Shown here piece by piece: positions 15,543 to 24,013 of a stretch of DNA of 64,000 nucleotides. The DNA is from CAWAYH01 sp963786195. Its GTDB lineage: Bacteria; Acidobacteriota; Vicinamibacteria; Vicinamibacterales; 2-12-FULL-66-21. The stretch spans positions 727,579 to 791,578 of the forward strand of contig CAWAYH010000011.1 in NCBI GenBank assembly GCA_963786195.1, written 5' to 3'. Made by a program: the position numbers and the translations under genes. Position 1 is the stretch's first letter. Every line of letters starts with the position of its first letter. Below the pieces are notes generated by a model. That model saw only the letters and a list, made by a program, of their open reading frames with translations. It was not told the DNA's origin and did no database searches.

Positions 15543-17000
15543 ATGAACGACCGTAGTCGCTGGATCGCCCTGGTGGTGTTGTGCACCGGGATGCTGATGA
15601 TCGTGCTGGACATGACGATCGTGAACGTGGCGCTGCCCACGATCCAGGCGGATCTGGGGTTCTCCCAGGCCGGGCTGGCCTGGGTGGTCAACGCCTACCT
15701 GATCGCGTTCGCCGGGCTGCTGCTGCTGGCCGGGCGGCTGGGTGACCTGGCCGGGCGCCGGGACGTGTTCCTGGCCGGGCTGGCCATCTTTACCGTGGCC
15801 TCGATGGCCTGCGGGCTCGCGGTGAACCAGGAGATGCTCATCGCGGCGCGGTTCTTGCAGGGCACCGGCGGCGCGCTGACCTCGGCGGTGATCCTGGGCA
15901 TGATCGTGACCATGTTCCCCGGGCCGCGCGAGCAGGCCCAGGCGATCGGCGTGTTCGCCTTCGTCGCCTCGGCGGGCGCGGCGGTCGGGCTGCTGGCCGG
16001 CGGAATCCTCACCCAGGTGCTGAACTGGCACTGGATCTTCTTCGTCAACCTGCCGGTCGGCGTGATCACGGCCATAGCGGCCCGGCGCACCATCGCCCGC
16101 GACCGCGGCGCGGGCCTGCGGGCGGGCGCGGACGTGCCCGGCGCGCTGCTGATCACCGGCGCCATGATGCTCGCCGTGTACACCATCGTCGGCCCGGCCG
16201 CCCAGCGCGGCTGGCTGGCCGGCGAGACGCTCGGCCTGGGCGCCGGGACGCTGGTCCTGCTGGCCGGGTTCATCGTCCGGCAGAAGACGGCGCGGCACCC
16301 GCTGATGCCGCTGCGCATCTTCGCCTCCCGCAACGTGACCGGCTCGAACCTGGTCCAGGTGCTGGGGACCGCCGGGATGTTCGGGATGTTCTTCCTCGGC
16401 TCGCTGTACCTGCGGCAGATCATGGGTTACGACCCGCTGCAGATCGGGCTGGCGTTCCTGCCGGTCGCGGTGGTCATGGGCGTCCTGTCGGTGCGGTACA
16501 CCGACCGGCTGGTCATGCGGTTCGGCGCTCGCACCCTGCTGTTCCCCGGCCTCGGCCTGATCGCCGCCGGGCTGGGACTGTTCGCCCTGGCCCCGGCGCA
16601 CGGCGCCTCGTTCCTGGTGCACGTGTTCCCGGTCACGGTGCTGATGGGCACCGGCGCGGGCCTGTGCTTCCCGGCGCTGATGACGCTGGCCATGTCGAGC
16701 GCCACCCCGCAGGACGCCGGGCTGGCCTCGGGCCTGGTCAACACCACCGCCCAGATCGGCGGCGCGCTCGGCCTGGCCGTGCTGGCCACCGTGTCGGCCT
16801 CCCGGACCAGCGCGCTGGTCGCGCAGCACCGGCCGGCCGCGGTCGCCCTGACCGAGGGTTACCACCTGGCCTTCTGGATCGCGTTCGGCCTGGTCGTCGC
16901 GGCCGCCGCGGTCGCCGCCGCACTACTGCGGCCGGAGCGGACCGCCGCGGCCGAGCCGCAGCCAGCCCGCGAACTCGTATCCGCCATCCAGGCCGACTGA
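15543..17000 (+). CDS. MFS drug/proton antiporter, DHA2 (14-helix) type
   Basis: 485 residues with 14 predicted membrane helices. Motif A appears as GRLGDLAGRRD after helix 2, and the early motif D1 as LDMTIVNVALPTIQADLG, both typical of EmrB/QacA exporters that use proton entry to pump drugs out. It ends in a short hydrophilic tail. AGAGGAAG precedes ATG 15543; an earlier in-frame start at 15528 lies inside that ribosome-binding site and is unlikely. It follows the reductase by 76 bases on the same strand, so it may share its transcript and the LysR-type control. It converges on the MATE gene. Confidence 0.9.
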   Translation: MNDRSRWIALVVLCTGMLMIVLDMTIVNVALPTIQADLGFSQAGLAWVVNAYLIAFAGLLLLAGRLGDLAGRRDVFLAGLAIFTVASMACGLAVNQEMLIAARFLQGTGGALTSAVILGMIVTMFPGPREQAQAIGVFAFVASAGAAVGLLAGGILTQVLNWHWIFFVNLPVGVITAIAARRTIARDRGAGLRAGADVPGALLITGAMMLAVYTIVGPAAQRGWLAGETLGLGAGTLVLLAGFIVRQKTARHPLMPLRIFASRNVTGSNLVQVLGTAGMFGMFFLGSLYLRQIMGYDPLQIGLAFLPVAVVMGVLSVRYTDRLVMRFGARTLLFPGLGLIAAGLGLFALAPAHGASFLVHVFPVTVLMGTGAGLCFPALMTLAMSSATPQDAGLASGLVNTTAQIGGALGLAVLATVSASRTSALVAQHRPAAVALTEGYHLAFWIAFGLVVAAAAVAAALLRPERTAAAEPQPARELVSAIQAD

Positions 17001-17061
17001 GCCAGCCGGCTGGCCGCCGCCCGAGCGTCGCAGGGGCGCGCTCGGGGTGCGGACCGGATGA

Positions 17062-18372
17062 TCACGAAGCCGCTGGCAGGCCGAACTGGGCCTGCCAGCG
17101 GCGTCCGAGCAGAGCGGCGCGGGCGGCGAGCCAGAGGCCCAGGGCCACCCAGATCCCGGGCAGGCCCAGCGGGTGAAAGACCAGTACCAGCGCTGCCACC
17201 GGGACATAGGCCGCGATGGCGAGGATCATCGCGCGGCGCATGGCGACGTAGTCCGAGAGGCCGAGGATGAGGCCGTCCAGCACGAAGGCCAGCGCGGCCA
17301 TCGGCTGGGTCAGCGCCGCCACCAGCAAGGCCACCGTGGCGGCGTGCCGGACCGCGGTGTCGGCGGTGAACAGGGCGGGCACCCAGAAGGCCAGCCCGGC
17401 GGTGACCACGCCGAGCCCGATCCCGGCGATCAGGCCCAGCCGAAGGCAGCGCCGCCCGACCCGGTGCGCGCCGTCCGGGTCGCCGGCGCCAAGCGACGAG
17501 CTGACGTAGACCTGGGCGGGCACCGCCAGCGCGTCGAGCAGCAGAGCCAGCAGGTACCAGACCCGCATCGCGATCTGCTGGCCGCCCAATGCCACCGGAC
17601 CGAGCCGGGCCGCGATCGCGGTCGTGGTCAGCGGGACGACGCCGAGCGCGATCGTCCGCACCGACAGCTGGTGCCCGTCCCTGAGCAGGGCGGCGACCTC
17701 GGCGCGGCCAGGCCGGCGGGGCCGCACGGCCGCGCGCCGGGAGGCGGTGCCGTACCACGCGGCCGCCACGGCCTGGGCGATGACCGTGCCCCAGGCCGAG
17801 CCGAGCAGGCCCAGGTGCAGGCCGTAGACCAGCAGGACCTCGAGCGCGACGTTCAGCACGTTGGCGCTGACCGCGATGCGCAACGGCGTGCGGGTGTCGG
17901 CCAGCCCGATCAGGTGGCCGTTCCCGGCGAAGGACAGGTACAGGAACGGAATCCCCACGGCGGACGCCCGCAGGTAGCCGACCGCGCCGGCCAGCACGTC
18001 CTGGCGGGCGCCGAGCAGTTCCGCGACCCAGGGCGCCGCCACCGCCACGACCACCGCGACCACGATCCCGCCGGCCGCCGCCACCAGGTAGGCCGCGCCG
18101 GCCGAGCGGCCCGCGCGACCGGCGGCCCGGGCCGCGGCCAGGCCCGCCACCGCCGAGGTCGTCGCGGTGGACAGGAAGATGGCCAGCCAGGCGGTCGTGG
18201 TCAGCGCGGTGGACGCGATGGCGAGCGCGCCGAGCGGCGTCCGCCCCAGGTGCCCGACGATGGCGGTGTCGGCCAGGTTGTAGGCCGGCTCGGCGGCGAT
18301 CGCCCCGAGCGCGGGCAGCGCGAGCGCCGCGATACGCCGGTCCAGTTCCAGATCGGGCCGGATGCGCAGCAC
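17062..18372 (-). CDS. MATE family efflux transporter (DinF-like)
   Basis: A 436-residue protein with 12 membrane helices in two similar halves (LALPALGAIAAEPAYNLADTA opens the first; SVRTIALGVVPLTTTAIAARLG opens the second). The helix-1 motif with Glu and Pro (AAEPAYNLADTAIVGHLG) marks the DinF branch of the MATE family. These export cationic drugs or metabolites in exchange for protons or sodium. The frame is intact and of normal length. It lies tail to tail with the MFS exporter and 119 bases after the COG4315 lipoprotein on the same strand. Confidence 0.9.
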   Translation of the reverse strand: MLRIRPDLELDRRIAALALPALGAIAAEPAYNLADTAIVGHLGRTPLGALAIASTALTTTAWLAIFLSTATTSAVAGLAAARAAGRAGRSAGAAYLVAAAGGIVVAVVVAVAAPWVAELLGARQDVLAGAVGYLRASAVGIPFLYLSFAGNGHLIGLADTRTPLRIAVSANVLNVALEVLLVYGLHLGLLGSAWGTVIAQAVAAAWYGTASRRAAVRPRRPGRAEVAALLRDGHQLSVRTIALGVVPLTTTAIAARLGPVALGGQQIAMRVWYLLALLLDALAVPAQVYVSSSLGAGDPDGAHRVGRRCLRLGLIAGIGLGVVTAGLAFWVPALFTADTAVRHAATVALLVAALTQPMAALAFVLDGLILGLSDYVAMRRAMILAIAAYVPVAALVLVFHPLGLPGIWVALGLWLAARAALLGRRWQAQFGLPAAS

Positions 18373-18491
18373 GGCCCGCCTTTCGTCGGACGATCAGGGT
18401 CGCTCTTGGAGATTATCCAGCGCCCCCGGCCGTGCGCCGGGGCAGACGGCAGGCCCGTTCGGCCGCCTGCCCCGGCTGATGGCAACCCGGG

Positions 18492-19031
18492 TCAGTCGTC
18501 GTCGATCTTGGAGCCCTTGGCGTTCACCACGTACCAGTCGGAGCCGAACGCCTTGACCCCCTGCCCCTTGGCCATCCCGGAGCCGGTGTCGGCGGAGAAG
18601 TAGTACAGCGGGTGGCCGTTGTAGGTGAGCTGCTCGGTCCCGTCGGCGCGCTTGGTCGTGCCGAGCATCGACTGGCTGACGCCGCCGCCCGCCATCGGCA
18701 TGGCGCTCGCGGTGACCGGCGGCCAGGCGGCGGCGCACGCGCCGGTGCAGGCGGACGTGCTGCCCTTGTCCGCCTCGAACAGGTACAGGGCGCGGCCCTG
18801 CCCGTCGGCCAGGAACTTGTCGTCTATCCCGGAGGCGGACTGCAGGTCGATCGTTGTGGCGGCCATGCCCGACGACGCGCTGGCCGCGGCCGCCGGGGTG
18901 CTCGGCTGGGCGGTGGCCGACGACGCGGCCGGTGCGGCGGTGGTGCCGTTCGAGCTCAAGCTGCTCGAGCAGGCGCTCGCGGCCAGGGCGATCCCGGCCG
19001 CGATGACGGCAGCGGAAATAAAGGTCCTCAT
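18492..19031 (-). CDS. COG4315-type secreted lipoprotein
   Basis: A 179-residue lipoprotein (lipobox LAASAC, Cys21) with a serine/alanine/threonine linker to about 60, then a repeated-motif domain: GRALYLFEADKGSTSACTGACAAAWPPV and YNGHPLYYFSADTG...GSDWYVVNAKG. The pattern LYxFxxD, CxGxCAxxWPP and Y.GxPLYxF is that of the COG4315 secreted repeat family, which is frequent in Streptosporangiales and streptomycetes. Function is unknown; the CxxxC pair could form a disulfide or bind a metal. Two relatives lie in this window, at 21824 and 57665. Confidence 0.85.
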   Translation of the reverse strand: MRTFISAAVIAAGIALAASACSSSLSSNGTTAAPAASSATAQPSTPAAAASASSGMAATTIDLQSASGIDDKFLADGQGRALYLFEADKGSTSACTGACAAAWPPVTASAMPMAGGGVSQSMLGTTKRADGTEQLTYNGHPLYYFSADTGSGMAKGQGVKAFGSDWYVVNAKGSKIDDD

Positions 19032-19216
19032 CGGATGCTCCCTCGTGGTAATGCGCGTCCGGAAGCACCATTCCCCGTCGGCCCCGGATGCGTCTGGTCC
19101 CTATCCGGGACCACGTGCGCCGCGCCGGTCCGGTTCAGCTCCTGTACACGCGGGGTGCGGCTGGGGCACCCTGGCCTCGTGGACGAACTGGGAAATACCG
19201 ATCAGGGGAGGTCATA

Positions 19217-19630
19217 GTGGCGGTCATCGTGGTCACGCGGCTGCGGCTGAAGGACCCGGCGCTCCTCGACGATTTCTTCACCGACGCGCTGGCCGCGATC
19301 GAGCAGGCGCAGAAGTCGGACGGCAACCTCGGGGTGGACGCGCTGGCCGACGCGAACAACGCGTGGTGGAGCGTGACCTCCTGGCAGGAACGGCGGCTGA
19401 TGCACTCCTACGTGCGCACCGAGCCGCACCGGACCATCCAGTCGCACCTGGATCGCTACTGCGACGAGGCGACGTTCGTGGACTGGGAACAGGACAGCGC
19501 GGACCTGCCGGACTGGCCGACGAACTGGCGTCACCTGGTCGCCGACGGCCAGGCGGCCGAGCTCTCCCAGCCGTCAGCCGCCCATCAGACCCGCGAATTC
19601 CCGGCCCCGGTGGTGCCGCCGGCCGGGTAG
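19217..19630 (+). CDS. Antibiotic-biosynthesis-monooxygenase-like (ABM fold) protein
   Basis: A 137-residue protein opening AVIVVTRLRLKDPALLDDFFTDALAAIEQAQKS, then VDALADANNAWWSVTSWQERRLMHSYVR. This is a dimeric ferredoxin-like alpha/beta-barrel half of the ABM/DUF3291 type. Such proteins are heme-degrading or cofactor-free oxygenases, or small-molecule binders; no substrate can be given. GTG 19217 follows AGGGGAGG at the right distance. The 3' end overlaps the convergent methyltransferase gene by 46 bases. Confidence 0.75.
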   Translation: MAVIVVTRLRLKDPALLDDFFTDALAAIEQAQKSDGNLGVDALADANNAWWSVTSWQERRLMHSYVRTEPHRTIQSHLDRYCDEATFVDWEQDSADLPDWPTNWRHLVADGQAAELSQPSAAHQTREFPAPVVPPAG

Positions 19631-20172
19631 GCCGACGGCTTGCGCGGGATCCAGCGCGGGACGGCGCGCCGGTACGCCAGGTAGGCGGGGCCGAAGCGGC
19701 GGACCAGCGTCCGTTCCTCGTAGCCGGTGACGAACAGGTGGAAGCACGCCGCCATGGCGGCCGCGTAGGCGAGCAGCCGCGGCGAGGTGAACAGCCACGC
19801 CTCCCCCAGCACGACCAGGAGCGCCCCGAGGTAGATGGGGTTGCGCACCCAGCGGTAGGGCCCGCGCACGATCACGCGGCGCGGCGCGTCCCACGGTCCC
19901 GGGGTGCCGTCGCCCACCGTGGCGAAGTTCCAGGCGCACCAGAAGTAGAGGGCCGCCCCGGCCGCGATGACCGGGACCGCCTCCCATGCGGCCGGTGCCG
20001 GGATGCCGTGGCCGTGGGTCAGCAGCCACCAGGGCAGCCAGACGCCGCCCAGACCCGGCACCACCACGGTGAACACGACGTTGCGGACGACCAGGCCCAC
20101 CGACTGGGCTAGTGACCTGCCCGGTGACTGGCGGGATGACCGGCCTGGTGATCGGTCCAGCGTGCGGGTCAT
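19585..20172 (-). CDS. Isoprenylcysteine/phospholipid-type membrane methyltransferase (ICMT family)
   Basis: 195 residues with four to five helices and the family signature RGPYRWVRNPIYLGALLVVLGE, followed by a second conserved part EERTLVRRFGPAYLAYRRAVPRWIP. Members methylate membrane lipids or isoprenylated cysteines using S-adenosylmethionine bound near the RNPxY motif. The N-terminus is rich in Arg and Ser (DRSPGRSSRQSPGRSL), probably cytoplasmic. It is divergent from the PadR gene, and its promoter carries a copy of the putative PadR operator, so repression by PadR is likely. Confidence 0.85.
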   Translation of the reverse strand: MTRTLDRSPGRSSRQSPGRSLAQSVGLVVRNVVFTVVVPGLGGVWLPWWLLTHGHGIPAPAAWEAVPVIAAGAALYFWCAWNFATVGDGTPGPWDAPRRVIVRGPYRWVRNPIYLGALLVVLGEAWLFTSPRLLAYAAAMAACFHLFVTGYEERTLVRRFGPAYLAYRRAVPRWIPRKPSAYPAGGTTGAGNSRV

Positions 20173-20187
20173 CGTTGCCCCCTGTTG

Positions 20188-20269
20188 ATATGTAGCGTTA
20201 CTACTTATAAGCGGTACGGTAGCCGGCCGATTGCCTGGCCGGAAGGCCTAACGTAGTATTGCTACATAT
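20188..20269. promoter_or_regulatory. Two matching PadR-type operator copies in the divergent promoter
   Basis: ATATGTAGCGTTACTAC (20188-20204) and, in the opposite orientation, GTAGTATTGCTACATAT (20253-20269) are nearly the same site, each with a GTAG-N5-CTAC core. The first lies by the start of the methyltransferase and the second overlaps the PadR start codon. This arrangement would let PadR repress itself and the methyltransferase. A GC hairpin (GGCCGG...CCGGCC) lies between them. Confidence 0.65.
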
Positions 20270-20591
20270 GAGGGCCGAGGAGCTGAAGGGTCACCTGGAC
20301 GCGGTGCTGCTGGCCGCGCTCGAGGGCGGGCCGCGACACGGGTACGCGGTGATCGAGGCCCTGCGGCAGAGCACGGACGGCCGGCTGGACCTGCCGACCG
20401 GAACGATCTACCCGGCGCTGCGGCGGCTGGAGCAGGCCGGGCTGATCGCGGGCACCTGGTCGGTGGTCGGCGGCCGACGGCGCCGCGAGTACCGGCTGAC
20501 CCCGGCCGGGCATCCGGGCGCTGTCCGGCCGGCGGGCGGCCTGGCGGGACTTCTCGGCTATCGTGACCGCCGTCCTGAGACGCCGTCCTAG
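20268..20591 (+). CDS. PadR-family transcriptional regulator, one likely frameshift
   Basis: A PadR winged helix: KGHLDAVLLAALEGGPRHGYAVIEAL, then LPTGTIYPALRRLEQAGLI and a basic wing (GGRRRREYRLTPAG). After the wing the frame goes wrong; dropping one C near 20515 restores HRALSGRRAAWRDFSAIVTAVL, the normal dimerisation helix. In that frame there is no stop before the next gene, so a second indel near 20585 is likely. The product should be about 107 residues. It is paired with a HAAS-domain gene 40 bases on, the standard PadR-HAAS arrangement. Confidence 0.8.
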   Translation: MRAEELKGHLDAVLLAALEGGPRHGYAVIEALRQSTDGRLDLPTGTIYPALRRLEQAGLIAGTWSVVGGRRRREYRLTPAGHPGAVRPAGGLAGLLGYRDRRPETPS

Positions 20592-20631
20592 AGAACGCTG
20601 CCCTGGAGAACGCCGCCCTGGAGGACACGGC

Positions 20632-21210
20632 ATGGCCGAGTCCGAACCCCGCCTGATCCGCGGTTACCTGGAGGTCCTGGCCGCTCAGCTGCCGGGCCCG
20701 ATCGTCGATGAGCTGGCCGACGGGCTGACCGAGACGTACCGGTCCTACCGAACCCGGGGCCTTCCTGCTGACGCGGCGGCCGAGGCGGCAGTGGCGGAGT
20801 TCGGCTCGGCGGAGGAGATCCTGGCCAGCTTCGCCCGGGTGAACCCGGCCCGGCAGGCCGCCCGGCGGCTACTCGGGCTGGGGCCGGTGGTGGGCGGCTG
20901 CTGGGTGGCGGCGCTGGTGACCAGCCGGGTCTGGCCGGGGCCTGAGCCGGCCCGGGTGGTGCTGGGCATTGTGCTGGTTGCCTGCATCGGGTTGCTTGTC
21001 GTGGCGGCGCTCGGCCGCCGGTATCGCATCGCCGTCTACTCCGGGATCGCGGGGTGCGCCGGGTTCGCGGCGCTGGACGCGTCGCTGATCGTCGGCACGC
21101 TGCTGGTCGCCGGGCGGGCGAGCGGGCTGACGGCGCTGGCGATAGCGGTCAGCTCCGCCCGGATCGCGCTGTGCGCGCGGGCCGCCGTGGCGTCTCAGCA
21201 GAACACGTAG
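20632..21210 (+). CDS. HAAS-domain membrane protein, PadR partner
   Basis: 192 residues. The N-terminal half is a HAAS-type helical signalling domain (LIRGYLEVLAAQLPGPIVDELADG, AAVAEFGSAEEILASF), and the C-terminal half has four membrane helices (starting GPVVGGCWVAALVTS). HAAS domains are encoded beside PadR regulators and are thought to relay envelope signals to them; the mechanism is not known. GGAGGA precedes ATG 20632. The last 16 bases overlap the convergent lamin-tail gene. Confidence 0.75.
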   Translation: MAESEPRLIRGYLEVLAAQLPGPIVDELADGLTETYRSYRTRGLPADAAAEAAVAEFGSAEEILASFARVNPARQAARRLLGLGPVVGGCWVAALVTSRVWPGPEPARVVLGIVLVACIGLLVVAALGRRYRIAVYSGIAGCAGFAALDASLIVGTLLVAGRASGLTALAIAVSSARIALCARAAVASQQNT

Positions 21211-21635
21211 CCCTGGCTCTTGCCCTTGAACGTGCACCGGTCGAGCAGGCGGCCGCTGGCGTCTCTGAGGGTAGCGGTGTCGCCCGTGTTGTTCCACACG
21301 TACCAGGACTTGCCCCAGTAGCGGTCGGTCTGGGTGTTCGTGCCCTTGCCGGTGTGGATCTTCACGTAGCCGTGCGGCTTGATCTTGTACGTGCCGAACG
21401 TGTACACGTGGTGCTTCGGGTCGCGCAGCGTCCACCCGGTCATGGTGATCACCGAACCCGAGGTGTTGTGCAGCTGTACCCACTCGTGATTCAGGCTCGC
21501 ATTGCCGCCCCTGTCCGACCCGGGTGAGTTATACCAGATTTCGCCGAGCTGCATCCGGGTGGCCGCCTGAGCCGGCGTCGCGACGGTAAGAACCACTCCG
21601 AACAGGACAATTCCGAGAACCAGCAGCCTACGCAT
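21195..21635 (-). CDS. Secreted lamin-tail-domain (LTD) protein
   Basis: 146 residues with a signal peptide (LLVLGIVLFGVVLTVATPAQA) and a single Ig-like lamin-tail domain: LGEIWYNSPGSD, LNHEWVQLHNTSGSVITMTGWTLRD, FGTYKIKPHGYVKIHTGKG and WNNTGDTATLRD. Two cysteines near the C-terminus (RCTFKG, YVFC) may form a disulfide. Bacterial LTDs are secreted and often sit beside nucleases or in wall proteins; this one has no second domain. Base composition is slightly less GC-rich than its neighbours. Confidence 0.85.
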   Translation of the reverse strand: MRRLLVLGIVLFGVVLTVATPAQAATRMQLGEIWYNSPGSDRGGNASLNHEWVQLHNTSGSVITMTGWTLRDPKHHVYTFGTYKIKPHGYVKIHTGKGTNTQTDRYWGKSWYVWNNTGDTATLRDASGRLLDRCTFKGKSQGYVFC

Positions 21636-21823
21636 TGGTTTTCCCCCACCATTGGCGTTTTCGCGGTAGCCCGATACGTCTTCGGGCCGAGACCATACAA
21701 GGGTACGGTGTGCGCGCTAATGCTCGGTACGGGCTGTTTTCCGGAACTGGGTGTTGCTGGTTGCCTTTCCCCTTGAAAGATGCCTTCCCTCGGGGCAATT
21801 CGGGTGCTATGTCGGTAATGGCG

Positions 21824-22717
21824 CTAGGCGCGGACTTCGTACCAGTAGCCGCCGTTGAGGTCGAGTTTGTTGCCGCGGGCCTGGCCCGGGGCTTTGTCGC
21901 CGATGTAGCTGTACAACGGGTGGCCGTCGTAGGTCGCCTGCGTGCTGCCGCCGGGCCGCTTGATCGTGCCGAGCTTGCCGGTCGTCACGCCCGGCCCGGC
22001 CGTGGGGGTGCCGATGACGGGCGGCCAGTAGGCGGCACAGGACCCGGTGCACCTGGAGGCGGTCTGGCTGTCGGGCGCGAACCAGTACAGCATGAAGCCA
22101 TTGGCGCTGGTCAGGACGGTGACACCGTTGATCGTGGCCGTCTTGAGGGTGACCCCGGCGCCGTCGGCGCTCGTCGGCTCCCCGCCCCCGCCCGTGCTGG
22201 CCAGCGCGATGCCGAACAAGACCAGGGCGGCGACCGAGACGGCGCCGACCGCACCGACCACCAGCGAGACCGCGGCCCGCATCCCGGCCAGCACCCGGGG
22301 TCTTGGCCGGGCTGGCGCGGCAGCCTGCCGCCCGCCGGCGATCGCCACCGCCAGCGCCAGCGTCGCGAAGGCGGCCACCTCGATCAGGCCAGCGGCGATC
22401 CCCGCCCTCGTTCGGATCTCCTTGTATCCGAACAACCCGATCCAGACCGCCAGCAGATAGCAGCCCAGGGTGGACAGCGCGAAGGCGGCACCCGCGATGG
22501 CGACCAGCCTGCTGTGCGTCACGAGCGCGCCGATGGCGAGGATGAACGCGACCAGGAACTGCACGAGGAACAGCCAGCCGATGGTGGGGATCGACCGGTA
22601 TCCGGTCAGGTACAGGTCCAGGTGGATGCCGGCGGACACGACGAGCAGGAGCGCTCCCGCGACCCGCAGCCACGGCTGCCGCCAGTCGCCCAGCTTGACC
22701 TTACGGTGCCTGCCCAC
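21824..22717 (-). CDS. Membrane protein with C-terminal COG4315 repeat domain
   Basis: 297 residues. The first 170 contain six predicted helices (GALLLVVSAGIHLDLYLTGY, IGWLFLVQFLVAFILAIGAL and others), a polytopic domain I do not recognise by name. The last 110 are a COG4315 domain (GFMLYWFAPDS, CTGSCAAYWPPV, YDGHPLYSYIGD, GYWYEVRA). It is thus a membrane-tethered version of the lipoproteins at 18492 and 57665, with the repeat domain facing outward. The frame is intact. Confidence 0.8.
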   Translation of the reverse strand: MGRHRKVKLGDWRQPWLRVAGALLLVVSAGIHLDLYLTGYRSIPTIGWLFLVQFLVAFILAIGALVTHSRLVAIAGAAFALSTLGCYLLAVWIGLFGYKEIRTRAGIAAGLIEVAAFATLALAVAIAGGRQAAAPARPRPRVLAGMRAAVSLVVGAVGAVSVAALVLFGIALASTGGGGEPTSADGAGVTLKTATINGVTVLTSANGFMLYWFAPDSQTASRCTGSCAAYWPPVIGTPTAGPGVTTGKLGTIKRPGGSTQATYDGHPLYSYIGDKAPGQARGNKLDLNGGYWYEVRA

Positions 22718-22835
22718 GGCCCTGCTTCAGTAACGGGAACACACCGGCTCCCGGCGGCGGCAGCACGGCGTGGCAAGCGGACGCGGCGGTGGCCCTCGAA
22801 CTGATCATGGCCGCTCAGCGCCCTTCGTTCCCGGC

Positions 22836-22931
22836 ATGTCCGTGGTCGCTTTGTCCGACATTACCGAAAGAGGCGGTGATGCGCCTCCTGTCCCGGACGT
22901 CTACCCGGGCGAGATCGACAAGCTGTGGTAA
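22836..22931 (+). CDS. Possible 31-residue protein or gene remnant
   Basis: A frame from ATG 22836 to TAA 22931 reads MSVVALSDITERGGDAPP then VPDVYPGEIDKLW. The composition (acidic, few Arg, balanced) is unlike the arginine-rich shadow frames of this DNA and looks like a real C-terminus. It stops one base before the stop of the convergent lipoprotein. It may be a small protein or the tail of a lost gene. Confidence 0.3.
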   Translation: MSVVALSDITERGGDAPPVPDVYPGEIDKLW

Positions 22932-23411
22932 CTAACTGGCGGAGTAGCGCAGGGCAAGGTGATCGTGATGGCCGGACCAGCTCAGGTTGACCGACCAGCA
23001 TCCGGCGACGGGGAGGTCGATGATCGACGGTCCGGGGCCGCCGGCGACTTGCCTGGTCACGGTCTGGTTTGCGCCATCGAGGGTGGCCCGGATACGGAGC
23101 GGGGTAAATGCCCCCTGGTTTACCCGGGAGACCCAGAGGATCTTGTTGCTCACGTTTGGCAGCGGGGGTGCGTGCAGCGGATCGTGATCGGCCCAGAGAA
23201 TGGCGACGATATCCCCACGGTCACTCATGACGTACGGCATGGGCCGCGTCGGCGGCTGGAATCCGGCCCGTGCCCACGCAGGGAGCTGGCGCGGGGATAT
23301 TGAAGACGAGCAGTTCTTGACGGCCGGCTGCGCGGGATTTCGTGTGTGAGTGGAGGTGCAGCCTGCCGCCGTAACGATTGTCAGCAATATCAGCGCTATG
23401 TACCGCCGCAC
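22932..23411 (-). CDS. Hypothetical lipoprotein
   Basis: 159 residues from GTG 23411, with a lipoprotein signal ending TAAGC. The mature part has WARAGFQPPTRPMPYVMSDRGDIVAILWADHDP, a beta-rich middle and a close SVNLSWSGHHDHLALRY, with two cysteines (KNCS, AGCW) that may pair. I know of similar unnamed lipoproteins in actinobacteria but no function. The start overlaps the 3' end of the Clp-N gene by 16 bases, so it is the third gene of an HTH-ClpN-lipoprotein unit. Confidence 0.7.
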   Translation of the reverse strand: MRRYIALILLTIVTAAGCTSTHTRNPAQPAVKNCSSSISPRQLPAWARAGFQPPTRPMPYVMSDRGDIVAILWADHDPLHAPPLPNVSNKILWVSRVNQGAFTPLRIRATLDGANQTVTRQVAGGPGPSIIDLPVAGCWSVNLSWSGHHDHLALRYSAS

Positions 23412-24013
23412 AAAGACAAGCGTACGCCTTGGGCGCTTAATGCTGATTGGTGCCAGCGGCGCAGGTCGGCCCACAGGCGGCCGAGGTCGACGTGGCCGCG
23501 GCGGAGGATTCGGACCGATTCGCTGGAGGCGTCGGCGAGCAGGCCCCAGAGCAGGTCTTCGCGGGCGATCTGGGTCCGGTGACCGCGGCGGCTGGCCCAC
23601 CGGGCCACTTCGATGGCCTTCCGGCCGCCTTCGTTGAGCGTGATCTCGGCGGCCGGGCCGGTAAGGGTGACGCGCAGCGGGCGTACGCGGGAGCGGCGGA
23701 GCCGCCACCGGGCCGGATCGTCCAGGCGGGCCGACGTGGCGTCGAGGACGCGGCGGCGCACCTCATCGAGGTCGATGCCGAGGGTGGCCAGCAGGTCGCC
23801 GTCGTGTTGTCGTGGTGTCCGGGCCCCGAGCTGGGCGCGGACCATGGCGGCGGTGACGCCGAGATCCACCGGGCTGGTGAGGGGCTGGCTTTCGGCGAGC
23901 GCCAGGAGGAGGTAGCCGTCGCTCAGCCGGCTCGTGCCACCCTCGCTGGCCAGCAGGCCGGCCCGGATGACGGTCTGGCGGGCGGGCGGCGCAAACGTGG
24001 TGAGCATCGTCAT
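23396..24013 (-). CDS. Clp repeat (N) domain protein
   Basis: 205 residues with two Clp-N type helical repeats: PPARQTVIRAGLLASEGGTSRLSDGYLLLAL (about 9-40) and LNEGGRKAIEVARWASRRGHRTQIAREDLLWGLL (about 125-158). There is no AAA+ module, so this is not a Clp unfoldase but a stand-alone adaptor-like protein that may bind substrates or sense stress. The start overlaps the stop of the HTH gene by 4 bases (ATGA), so they are co-translated. The pair is common in actinobacteria. Confidence 0.8.
   Translation of the reverse strand: MTMLTTFAPPARQTVIRAGLLASEGGTSRLSDGYLLLALAESQPLTSPVDLGVTAAMVRAQLGARTPRQHDGDLLATLGIDLDEVRRRVLDATSARLDDPARWRLRRSRVRPLRVTLTGPAAEITLNEGGRKAIEVARWASRRGHRTQIAREDLLWGLLADASSESVRILRRGHVDLGRLWADLRRWHQSALSAQGVRLSLCGGT

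Noticed and set aside
15393..16865. A 490-codon minus-strand frame over the MFS gene
   Set aside because: The plus strand encodes a full 14-helix transporter; the minus frame is Gln/Gly/Arg/His-rich shadow sequence.
20563..20631. A longer HAAS protein starting at GTG 20563
   Set aside because: The extra 23 codons are the frameshifted end of PadR, and a strong ribosome-binding site precedes ATG 20632.
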